Part shown: positions 18,466 through 25,636 of the stretch, piece after piece
Numbering within the stretch: position 1 is the stretch's first letter
Layout of the letters: every line of letters begins with the position of its first letter
NCBI GenBank assembly: GCA_001769125.1
Contig: MEOG01000097.1
Coordinates: 1 to 64,000, forward strand
DNA: 64,000 nt
Direction of reading: 5' to 3'
Source: Bacteroidetes bacterium GWF2_35_48
GTDB taxonomy: Bacteria; Bacteroidota; Bacteroidia; Bacteroidales; GWF2-35-48
Program-made: the position numbers and the translations under genes
The notes under the pieces: model-generated
What the model was told of the DNA's origin: nothing
Seen by the model: only the letters and a program-made list of their open reading frames with translations
Databases searched by the model: none

Positions 18466-18606
18466 AACGGAGTCTCTCTGGAAAAGTAAAAAAGGTTGTT
18501 GCATAATCTTCTAATCATCCCAGACCAAGACTACACTACCCTTGGTACTAATACCAACAAAAAATAAAAAAATATCAATAAAAAAAACAACATTGAAAAA
18601 AATATA

Positions 18607-18614
18607 TATATTTG
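18607..18614 (+). promoter_or_regulatory. Putative -7 element for tRNA-Met
   Basis: TATATTTG ends 22 bp before the first base of the tRNA. No -33 TTG is seen at proper spacing. Confidence 0.4.
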
Positions 18615-18636
18615 CACCTCTTTTTAAAAAAAAGAT

Positions 18637-18710
18637 GGCGAGGTAGCTCAGCTGGTTAGAGCGCATGATTCATAATCATGAGGTCGGCGGTTCAAGCCCG
18701 CCTCTCGCTA
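18637..18710 (+). tRNA. tRNA-Met (anticodon CAT)
   Basis: 74 nt, CCA not encoded. Acceptor GGCGAGG pairs with TCTCGCT with G-U pairs at both ends. The D-arm is GCTC/GAGC, the anticodon stem CATGA/TCATG with loop TTCATAA, and the T-arm GGCGG-TTCAAGC-CCGCC. The first pair is not the C1/A72 mismatch of bacterial initiators and there are no three G-C pairs under the anticodon, so it is an elongator Met tRNA (or, less likely, a lysidine-modified Ile tRNA). The 3' part from 18669 on is the element-supplied copy. Confidence 0.95.
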
Positions 18711-18711
18711 C
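18669..18711. repeat. attL: 43-bp direct repeat inside tRNA-Met
   Basis: Identical to 28505-28547 over 43 bp; the match ends exactly where the flanking bases differ (A/T on the left, G/A on the right). It keeps the tRNA intact after insertion. Confidence 0.9.
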
Positions 18712-18722
18712 GTTTGAAAAAT

Positions 18723-18757
18723 AAAGCCCCACAAAGGAAACTCTGAGGGGCTTTGTC
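18723..18757 (+). terminator. Element-borne tRNA terminator
   Basis: AAAGCCCC (18723-18730) pairs with GGGGCTTT (18747-18754). It takes the place of the original chromosomal tRNA terminator, which now sits beyond attR at 28559-28593. Confidence 0.65.
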
Positions 18758-18808
18758 ATTTCTGGACACTGCTCAAAATACCCTGTTTTTAGTAAAAAAC
18801 ACCATCAA

Positions 18809-18829
18809 ACTTGCAAATAACTTGCAAAT
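18809..18829. promoter_or_regulatory. Putative integrase arm sites (left)
   Basis: Two copies of ACTTGCAAAT (18809-18818 and 18820-18829) are spaced 11 bp apart, one helical turn, about 100 bp inside attL. Matching sites are at 28425-28444 near attR. Binding by the integrase is inferred. Confidence 0.5.
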
Positions 18830-18864
18830 TTTCTCACCTGTAAAAGCCATAAATCCAATGTGAT

Positions 18865-20097
18865 ATGGCAATTTTAAAGTTGATTCTTGACACAAGAAGA
18901 ATGAAGAGTGACAGCACTTATCCTATTGTCTTTAGTATTTCAGTAAATGGTGACACGCGCTACATCCCTACAAAACATGCTGTACTGGAAAAAGACTGGA
19001 ATTCCAAAACTGATTGTCTTAAAAAAATACATCCTGCATATGATGTATTAACAGACAGATTAAATGAGTTGAGGGTAAAATATTTGAGCAGGATCATTGA
19101 TTATGAAAAGCACCATTCAGAGCATGTATCTGTAAATGAATTGAAGGATTATTTAGTTGCTGTCCCAAAACTAAAAGTAATTGTCTCTGAGTTCTGGAGC
19201 ACAGAAGTCAAGTACCTGTATAAAGCAGGAAGGACAGGCAGTGCAGTAATTTATGAGAACACTCTTATAGCACTGAAAAAGGTTGGCAACTTAGACATCC
19301 CCTTTAATCAGGTTACACATAAACTGCTTAGAGATATGGAAGCCTCAATGATTAGTAATGGTATTAAAACTAATAGCATTGCAATATATTATAGGACATT
19401 CAGAGCCATCTACAACAAGGCAATTATTGCAAAAGAGGTTAGCTATGACTTGTACCCGTTCCGCACATTTAAGATCAAGAAAGCAGTAACACGCCCAAGG
19501 GTTCTGACAGCAGAAGAGTTGCAGAAGTACTTCATAACCGTAGTAGAAAAATCATCATGGCTGTATGAAAGCTGGCTCATGGGCAAATTAATGTTCATGC
19601 TGATAGGTATTAACTTTAAAGACCTTGTACTGCTGTCTGAGCAACAAATACAGCATGGCAGAGTAATTTTCAACAGGTCAAAGACTGGCAGACAATATTC
19701 AATACAATTGTTGCCAGAGGCTCAGGAGATATTAGAGTACTTCAAAGGTAGAGCTGAGAGAACTTTGTTAGGAAAAATCCGTGACAAAAACCTTGATGAC
19801 AAAAATCAATTGTACCCACTGATAAAGCAAGCAAACAAAGTCTTTAATAAACATATTGGGATTATTGGTAAGGAGCTTGGTATTATGGAAAAGCTGACAG
19901 GGTATTGTTTCCGTTACACATGGGCAAACTTAGCAAAGCAACAAGGTTTCAGCAAAGACCTGATTTCAGAAGCTCTGGGACATAGTTACGGGTTAAGAGT
20001 AACTGGTATCTATCTTGAATCTTTTGACCTTGCTCATATTGATGCAATGAATAAAACCGTGTGTGAGACAGTAATGAATAAGGCACAGGAACAATAA
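18865..20097 (+). CDS. Tyrosine recombinase (integrase) of the tRNA element
   Basis: 410 residues, usual for Bacteroidota tyrosine integrases. An arm-binding-like N-terminus (1-90), a SAM-like core-binding domain (about 105-200), and a catalytic domain (about 215-395). Catalytic residues seen: beta-hairpin Lys 273 (RSKTGR), Arg II 350 (CFRYTWAN), His/Trp-position His 373 (ALGH) and the nucleophile Tyr 383 (TGIYLESFD). The place where Arg I is expected reads FMLIGINFKDL, with Ile 247 instead of Arg. IntDOT of CTnDOT is known to work without the canonical Arg I, so the protein may still be active. It sits 154 bp from attL, reading inward, and has its own terminator. Confidence 0.92.
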   Translation: MAILKLILDTRRMKSDSTYPIVFSISVNGDTRYIPTKHAVLEKDWNSKTDCLKKIHPAYDVLTDRLNELRVKYLSRIIDYEKHHSEHVSVNELKDYLVAVPKLKVIVSEFWSTEVKYLYKAGRTGSAVIYENTLIALKKVGNLDIPFNQVTHKLLRDMEASMISNGIKTNSIAIYYRTFRAIYNKAIIAKEVSYDLYPFRTFKIKKAVTRPRVLTAEELQKYFITVVEKSSWLYESWLMGKLMFMLIGINFKDLVLLSEQQIQHGRVIFNRSKTGRQYSIQLLPEAQEILEYFKGRAERTLLGKIRDKNLDDKNQLYPLIKQANKVFNKHIGIIGKELGIMEKLTGYCFRYTWANLAKQQGFSKDLISEALGHSYGLRVTGIYLESFDLAHIDAMNKTVCETVMNKAQEQ

Positions 20098-20137
20098 TCC
20101 TGTGTCTTATTTTTATAAACATATCAAGTTTACTTGT

Positions 20138-20145
20138 ATCAACCC
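20138..20145. repeat. ATCAACCC dispersed motif
   Basis: One of four copies of ATCAACCC noticed in gene-free parts of the element (20138, 20306, 25078, 28289); the copies at 20306 and 28289 share the longer ATCAACCCTTTATT. Meaning unknown. Confidence 0.3.
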
Positions 20146-20271
20146 CAGATGGTGTTTACGGTTAGTAAATAAAAAGGAAGTTATGCTGTATTTTTTCAGA
20201 CAGTATTTTGAGACGGTTTCTTCCATGACAAAAAACCACTGAAAAAACTGTCAGACTAAAAGCACTGAAAT

Positions 20272-20303
20272 GATGAGGCCTTAACGGGCTTCATCTTTTT
20301 TTT
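20272..20303 (+). terminator. Intrinsic terminator after the integrase gene
   Basis: GATGAGGCC (20272-20280) pairs with GGCTTCATC (20287-20295), 8 of 9 positions, followed by eight T. Confidence 0.75.
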
Positions 20304-20353
20304 AAATCAACCCTTTATTAAACCTGTAATGTTTAACCTTAAATCTTAAAATT

Positions 20354-21226
20354 ATGATGGAATTTAGCAAGGCGGAAAGAAACCGCTGTAAAATTAAGCT
20401 TGCGTTGCAGGGGGCAAGTGGAAGTGGAAAAACATATTCCGCTTTACTTATTGCTTTTGGTCTTACAGGAGATTGGAGTAAAATTGCTGTACTTGATTCT
20501 GAGAATGGTTCAGCTCATTTGTATTCACATCTTGGAGGTTATTATGTGCTGAATATGGCATCTCCATTCTCTCCTGAAAAATATGTTGAGGCAATTAAAA
20601 CAGGAGTGGAAAAAGGCTTCCAGTGTTTGATTATTGATAGTCTGAGTGCTGAATGGAATGGTAGTGGTGGAATTCTTGATGTCCACAGCAATATACCTGG
20701 TAATAGCTTCACTGCTTGGGCTAAGGTAACACCACGCCACAATGCATTTATACAGTCTATACTGCAAAGTGATATTCATGTGATTGCCACAATGAGAAGT
20801 AAAACAGAGTATCTTATGCAGGAAAAGAATGGCAAACAAGTGCCTGAGAAAGTAGGACTGAAAGCAGTACAACGTGAAGACACAGAATATGAATTTACTG
20901 TAGTCATGGAGTTGAACCAACGGCATCAGGCAACTATTAGCAAAGACAGGACAGGTCTGTTTGTGAACCGCCCTGAATTGATTTTGTCAGCAGAAATTGG
21001 CAAAGAGATTGCTTCTTGGTGTAGCTCTGTTTCTGTAACAAGTTCTTGCAGTAGAGAAATACCGCCGCCAAAGGAGCAGACATTTGAGGACTTGATTAAT
21101 GCGTGTGAGACAGTTGATGCACTGGCAGTGCTCTATAATGATTATCCGGAACAACAGGCAATGCACCGTGATGTATTTGTCCGCAGGAAAAACCAGATCA
21201 GTTCCATGATATTAAATCTTGTCTGA
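20354..21226 (+). CDS. Sak4-like RecA-fold ATPase (AAA_24)
   Basis: 290 residues. RecA-like core with Walker A GASGSGKT (20-27), a VLDSENGSA strand near 47, Walker B CLIIDSLS (91-98) and a sensor-like VIATMRSKTEY segment near 138. This is the pattern of phage nucleotide-binding proteins related to Sak4 single-strand annealing or recombination proteins (PF13479). The C-terminal 60 residues look like a separate helical tail. It is the first gene of a run with the DUF3871 gene, whose ATG begins one base past its stop. Likely role: recombination or replication of the element's DNA. The family is clear; the precise activity is inferred. Confidence 0.85.
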   Translation: MMEFSKAERNRCKIKLALQGASGSGKTYSALLIAFGLTGDWSKIAVLDSENGSAHLYSHLGGYYVLNMASPFSPEKYVEAIKTGVEKGFQCLIIDSLSAEWNGSGGILDVHSNIPGNSFTAWAKVTPRHNAFIQSILQSDIHVIATMRSKTEYLMQEKNGKQVPEKVGLKAVQREDTEYEFTVVMELNQRHQATISKDRTGLFVNRPELILSAEIGKEIASWCSSVSVTSSCSREIPPPKEQTFEDLINACETVDALAVLYNDYPEQQAMHRDVFVRRKNQISSMILNLV

Positions 21227-21227
21227 T

Positions 21228-22223
21228 ATGGAGTTTTTACTTAGCAACAAGGCAGTGTTGAAGAAGCTTCCAGCATTGTCACCAAACGGTATTGAAATCT
21301 CATCCAGTGCTAAACCATTTATTGAAGCAAACACGAAGCAGGTATTCATTGATGAACTTCAAAGCCACATCATACCAGTATGGACAGCCACTAATGAGCC
21401 ACTGATAAGCCATTCAGAATTTATTGAAACAATCTGGGAGGTCACACATGAATTATTCCGGGGAGAGAAAATCTTAAAACCTAACATCCGCTGTAGTCAC
21501 CCCGTCAAGGGAAGAATACCAGAAGCAAAGAATAAACCTGCTTGTGAGTTACAACCATGGGAAGAAACACTTTTTTATGAACGCATGATGTTTGTAGTTG
21601 AAATTCCAACCATATCAGAGAAAGTGAATTGTGACACACTAAACCTTATGCTTGGTGGTGTAAAATCTTACAACATTGATAACATCTATGCTAAGCGTAC
21701 ACAATGTGAGCAAAACTTTAAGCTGTTTATTGGGTTTCAGAATAAAATCTGTTGTAACTTGTGTGTCTGGTCAGACGGTTTTAAAGAAGAAATCAGCATC
21801 AAAAGTATATCACAACTTTATTATGCTGCACAGAATTTGTTCAGCAGTTTTAATGCTAAGAATTACCTTGACCCAATAAAAGACATGGGGAATATAGAGG
21901 TTACAGAGACTGATTTTGCGAAAATTATTGGAAGGAGTAGGATGTACAAATACATGCCAGAAAAATACAAAAAAGAAATCCCTCCTTTGCTGTTTGGTGA
22001 CCAACAGATGGGTGCTGTAGTCAACAGTTATTACAATGATGAAAACTTTGGCTTGCCTTATGGTGGCAGTATGGCTCTGTATAAATTATACAACCTCCTC
22101 ACAGGAGCAAATAAATCAAGCTACATAGATGCATTTCTTGAAAGGGGGATTAATGCTTTTGATTTTTCAATGGGAGTACTTGACCACAAGCAAAACCGGA
22201 AACAGTTCTGGTATTTGGGTTAG
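21228..22223 (+). CDS. DUF3871 family protein
   Basis: 331 residues from the ATG at 21228, one base after the stop of the ATPase gene; a TTG at 21219 would also fit but overlaps that gene. I recognise the DUF3871 pattern from memory: HIIPVW...NEPLISHSEFIE near residue 45, IRCSHPVKGRIPEAKNKPA near 90, FYERMMFVVEIPTI near 115, LGGVKSYNIDN and FKLFIGFQNKICCNLCVW. The family is restricted to Bacteroidota and is usual on their mobile elements; its function is not known. Translational coupling to a Sak4-like ATPase suggests a job in the same DNA-processing step. Confidence 0.82.
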   Translation: MEFLLSNKAVLKKLPALSPNGIEISSSAKPFIEANTKQVFIDELQSHIIPVWTATNEPLISHSEFIETIWEVTHELFRGEKILKPNIRCSHPVKGRIPEAKNKPACELQPWEETLFYERMMFVVEIPTISEKVNCDTLNLMLGGVKSYNIDNIYAKRTQCEQNFKLFIGFQNKICCNLCVWSDGFKEEISIKSISQLYYAAQNLFSSFNAKNYLDPIKDMGNIEVTETDFAKIIGRSRMYKYMPEKYKKEIPPLLFGDQQMGAVVNSYYNDENFGLPYGGSMALYKLYNLLTGANKSSYIDAFLERGINAFDFSMGVLDHKQNRKQFWYLG

Positions 22224-22229
22224 ACAGGA

Positions 22230-22258
22230 GAGTCCGGCAACGGGCTCTTTTGTTTTTT
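22230..22258 (+). terminator. Terminator after the DUF3871 gene
   Basis: GAGTCCG (22230-22236), a GCAA tetraloop, CGGGCTC (22241-22247) with one G-T pair, then a T-rich run. Confidence 0.75.
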
Positions 22259-22316
22259 GTCGTGAATTAAACAGGATTTTTTATCTTGGCAGCATCAATT
22301 ACAAAAAAAGTAGAAG

Positions 22317-24365
22317 ATGGAGCCAGTCTTAATAAAAAATAAAAAACTGTATATCGGGGAAAAGGTTATTAAGGGTATAACCACACATATGATTAAGGAT
22401 AACTCAAAGTTGGGAGATGTTTTTAATTATCTGCCATGTGGGATAATTGATAAAACTGAAACAGGGATTGGGGGAACAAGTCTTGAATTGGATTGTAAAA
22501 GAAATTCAATTATTGTTCAGCCCTATGCCAATATAGCCTGGTTAAAAGCAAAAATGAAATCTGTCTCAAATGGATTTACTGTCTTCTTTTATGGGATTAA
22601 AAAAAATGCCCAGAAAAAAAGAAAAGGTCAAATCCGTACAATTGGCATTGAATTATCCCTTGAACAAAGAAACCTGAACCTACAGGAGTATGTTGATAGT
22701 TGTATTATTAATAAGCAATATATTAAAATCACTTGTGTAACTGACCAATTAAAAAACATTAAAGAATACCTTAACTGTAAACAAGAAGGGTACTTTGAAA
22801 CATTTCACCTCTTACTTGATGAAATAGACTCATTACAAGAACAGAGTACTTTTAGGCCTGTAATGGATGAATGTTACAGTATATATAAGGAGCATCCACA
22901 AAACAAAAAAACAGTTATATCAGCAACATTAATCAAGTTCCATGATCCAGACCTTGTACAAGATTCTCGTACAAGGTTTAAATACCAAAACAAGGTTATA
23001 AGGAACATCTCTGTTATTAAGGCTTCAAACACAGAACAGGAATGCTTATTACGTATAAAAAAACAGAAAATATTAGATGTAGATCATAAAATTGTTGTAG
23101 CATACAACAGCATAAATTCCTGTAAAAGAATTACAGAATACCTTGTTCAGAGTAAGACATGCAAAGCTTCTGAGGTAAAAATAATATGTAGCACTGCAAG
23201 TGAGGATAAAGCAGGAAAGTTTTATGATTTTATTGATGAAGATGGAGTGTTGCCGGGCAAGATAAACTTTATTACAGCAGCTTACTTTAATGGGGTTGAC
23301 ATAAATGAGCAATACCATAGTTTTATAATAGCTGATTCCACAATTAAGACACTTGTTTTATCACCGTCTGTTATTTACCAAATAAGTGGCAGGGGTAGAT
23401 TTGGACTGTTGTCAAATGTACTAATTGTTAAAGCAACTTCTGTTCCTCACCAGAATTTTACATTGGAGGATTTTAGCATTTTTGAACAAGAAAAAAGGGG
23501 TTTTGAAACATTTCTTGAAAACTTGTCCTCATCAGCTTCAAAGTATGGTAAGAGTTTAGCAATAGAGTTGCGTAATGTGTTTATTGATGGAACTGAGAAC
23601 TTATCTGGGGTACTTAAGGGGAAGGGGAATAAAATAGAACTCTCCTACATAAAAGTTGACAGCATTCTTGAAAGACAAAAAACACTTGACATGTACAGTA
23701 ATTACAAGACTTTCATGCTTAATTTGGCTGAAAAATTCTCAGTTCAACAGGAGGCTCCGTTTTATCAAAACAAAACTCAAAAGCAAAACCTTAAAGGTGA
23801 TGTGATACTTCGCTGTAAAGAGTTACTGCAAAAGCTAAAAAATGTGATTAACACAAGTGATGTGAAAAAACAGATACAGAAAATTGAAGCCGGTCTTGAA
23901 GCCCCATCTTATCCATCAGATTATGTTCTTTGCAGAATTTATGAACTTGCATTTATGCATGAAAATGTTGACATGAATAAGCTTAGCACAGTTATAGAAG
24001 GCTTGATAAAATCTGAAAAAACAATCAAGTCTTTAAAATTTATTAGAAATCACCTTGCGTTTATGCTGTATGCATATCCAGAACAAGCTGTAAAAGATTT
24101 ATTTGAGACCAGCTTTATTATGGGTCATAAATATACTGTTGATGAGTTTAACAAATCAAGTAAAAGCTTTGCCCGTTCTCTTAAAGCACAAGCCAAGACA
24201 TTGAACCCTGAAGTTAAAAAGATTGCAGATGAAATTTATAAAAAACCCAGTCTGATCAAAGATGCTTTGCTTAATGCACAACCAACCCGGCTCACAGGAA
24301 CAAGATTTTGTACAATAAAAAGTCACCTTAAATTTGATATTTATTGTGCAGACTATTCACTGTAA
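22317..24365 (+). CDS. SF2 helicase-like protein with degenerate P-loop
   Basis: 682 residues. Superfamily-2 helicase signs in order: P-loop position KTETGIGGTS (46-55), motif Ia-like NSIIVQP (63-69), Walker B LLLDEID (165-171), motif III SAT (202-204), second RecA domain with KIVVAYNS and FITAAYFNGVDI, and motif VI QISGRGRFG (355-363). The P-loop reads GIGGTS, so the usual Gly-Lys-Thr lysine is a glycine. I recall other Bacteroidota mobile-element proteins with TGIGGT at this place, so it may be a family trait rather than decay. The C-terminal 310 residues are mostly helical with no motif I know. Probably acts in replication of the element. Confidence 0.7.
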   Translation: MEPVLIKNKKLYIGEKVIKGITTHMIKDNSKLGDVFNYLPCGIIDKTETGIGGTSLELDCKRNSIIVQPYANIAWLKAKMKSVSNGFTVFFYGIKKNAQKKRKGQIRTIGIELSLEQRNLNLQEYVDSCIINKQYIKITCVTDQLKNIKEYLNCKQEGYFETFHLLLDEIDSLQEQSTFRPVMDECYSIYKEHPQNKKTVISATLIKFHDPDLVQDSRTRFKYQNKVIRNISVIKASNTEQECLLRIKKQKILDVDHKIVVAYNSINSCKRITEYLVQSKTCKASEVKIICSTASEDKAGKFYDFIDEDGVLPGKINFITAAYFNGVDINEQYHSFIIADSTIKTLVLSPSVIYQISGRGRFGLLSNVLIVKATSVPHQNFTLEDFSIFEQEKRGFETFLENLSSSASKYGKSLAIELRNVFIDGTENLSGVLKGKGNKIELSYIKVDSILERQKTLDMYSNYKTFMLNLAEKFSVQQEAPFYQNKTQKQNLKGDVILRCKELLQKLKNVINTSDVKKQIQKIEAGLEAPSYPSDYVLCRIYELAFMHENVDMNKLSTVIEGLIKSEKTIKSLKFIRNHLAFMLYAYPEQAVKDLFETSFIMGHKYTVDEFNKSSKSFARSLKAQAKTLNPEVKKIADEIYKKPSLIKDALLNAQPTRLTGTRFCTIKSHLKFDIYCADYSL

Positions 24366-24414
24366 ATCTTCATTGAAATAGTTTGGGACTTGTGTATTAA
24401 TGAGGCATTCATAT

Positions 24415-24464
24415 ATGACAAATTTATTAATTATATTTATAACACATTAACATTAATTTGTCAT
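24415..24464. promoter_or_regulatory. Inverted repeat ATGACAAATT/AATTTGTCAT
   Basis: Perfect 10-bp arms at 24415-24424 and 24455-24464 in an AT-rich gap. Could be an operator pair or part of an origin. Confidence 0.45.
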
Positions 24465-24537
24465 ACAGTATAATGCAGTGATTTATTAACAATTTAGGGG
24501 CAGTTAGCCATATAATGCAAAATATGTTATTAACCTG

Positions 24538-24566
24538 ACATTTTGCTATTGAGACTGACAAAATGT
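24538..24566. promoter_or_regulatory. Inverted repeat ACATTTTG/CAAAATGT
   Basis: Perfect 8-bp arms (24538-24545, 24559-24566) lie just ahead of a TATTTTTG -7-like box at 24572-24579, in front of the small basic protein gene. Position suits an operator. Confidence 0.45.
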
Positions 24567-24619
24567 TTTATTATTTTTGAACTTGTGTAGCTGTCTGGTA
24601 AAAGGATGCAGAGAACTGT

Positions 24620-24961
24620 ATGCTTCAAAAAAATACACCCATAATGAGAACAACAAAAATGTCTGGAAAAAGAATGATCACTGAAAAATGGGTTTCAGCA
24701 AATGAAGCAGGTTTGACAGTGAGTAAGACTATAAAACAATGGATACAGGATTCTCCTGATATTGTTCTTAATTCAATATGGCTTGGGAAGCTTGAAATCA
24801 CAAAGGATGCACATACATTACTGATGAGAGAAATTGAAACACGTTTTGCTGAAATGTACAGCATACACAATAAGAGGAAAGCGTTTCACGGAAAAAACAA
24901 AACAGCACAGAAAAGACTTCATTTATATAAAAGTCCAAGTGTAGCAGTCCTGTTACAATAA
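24620..24961 (+). CDS. Small basic protein of unknown function
   Basis: 113 residues with many Lys and Arg; three possible Met starts within the first 18 residues (24620, 24644, 24659). The middle (WVSANEAGLTVSKTIKQWIQDSP) could form a helix-turn-helix, and the tail (HNKRKAFHGKNKTAQKRLHL) is strongly basic. No family recognised. Being small, basic and placed behind two operator-like inverted repeats, it is a candidate regulator or excisionase of the element, but nothing in the sequence proves that. Confidence 0.5.
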   Translation: MLQKNTPIMRTTKMSGKRMITEKWVSANEAGLTVSKTIKQWIQDSPDIVLNSIWLGKLEITKDAHTLLMREIETRFAEMYSIHNKRKAFHGKNKTAQKRLHLYKSPSVAVLLQ

Positions 24962-25469
24962 CTTCATTTCAGCACCTGCTAAAAGTATTAGTTATACAGA
25001 ACTTGAAAATCGGGGTAGAAAAGCACCACCACAAAAACACGCTGACAAGTTCCTTTCACATGTAACTGTTTATTTAAATCAACCCTGACAGACTTTTTGG
25101 TGAACATCAAATTACAGTATATGGCTAATCGCTTTTCTGAGGAAGGTTTTACACTGCCCGGCTAAAAAGTTAAGTGCCACCTCTTAATTTGATCTGAGGT
25201 GAGGTTTTTACTATTCTGGTTGGCAGGGTTTCTTCTACCACGATTGTTGAGAACTGTATAATTTTCCTGTTAACAGTATTCCGTGTTACCAGGATGAATT
25301 TACATATTGCAATATGCCCTTATGGGTTGCATCAAGGTATTATTAAAAAAGAGCAGGTACTACTGGTATTTCAGTAAAACATGTTGTATATTTGTATTTG
25401 TAAAATTAACTCTATTAACATGACATAGCATATTAACACATAATAATTTAGCGTTTAGCAGAATTCCGG
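24962..25469. other. Gene-free stretch of the element
   Basis: About 510 bp without a plausible gene. It holds the inverted repeat CACCTC/GAGGTG (25178-25183, 25196-25201) followed by a T-run, one ATCAACCC copy (25078), a TTCTTCTACCACG 13-mer near 25228 that recurs near 28231, and a TATATTTG box at 25387-25394 that may start the cargo transcript. Confidence 0.5.
25387..25394 (+). promoter_or_regulatory. Putative -7 element of the cargo operon
   Basis: TATATTTG fits TAnnTTTG; no good -33 element. If used, the mRNA would have a leader of about 235 nt containing the nested hairpin at 25470-25579. Confidence 0.4.
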
Positions 25470-25579
25470 TATTGAAACCGTCCAAATTTCTTTATTGCCA
25501 CAGGATATTAAGCAAAACGCCACGTCAAGGCGTGGTTGTTGCTTTACTTGTGGTAAGGGTTCTTGGACGGACCTCAATA
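25470..25579. promoter_or_regulatory. 110-bp nested hairpin ahead of the cargo operon
   Basis: Five stacked stems share one axis: TATTGA/TCAATA (25470-25475, 25574-25579), CCGTCCAA/TTGGACGG (25478-25485, 25563-25570), CCACA/TGTGG (25498-25502, 25549-25553), TTAAGCAA/TTGCTTTA (25508-25515, 25539-25546, one mismatch) and CCACG/CGTGG (25520-25524, 25531-25535). It ends 57 bp before the cargo start codon. It could be a structured leader RNA or a folded single-strand DNA site. Confidence 0.6.
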
Positions 25580-25636
25580 GCAGTGGGCAATTTACCACGC
25601 TGTTTTTTTATAGTGTTTAATAAAAGTACAACTAAA

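Noticed and set aside
25472-25636. N-terminal extension of the propeller protein
   Set aside because: It translates the nested hairpin and would hide the signal peptide that starts at 25637.
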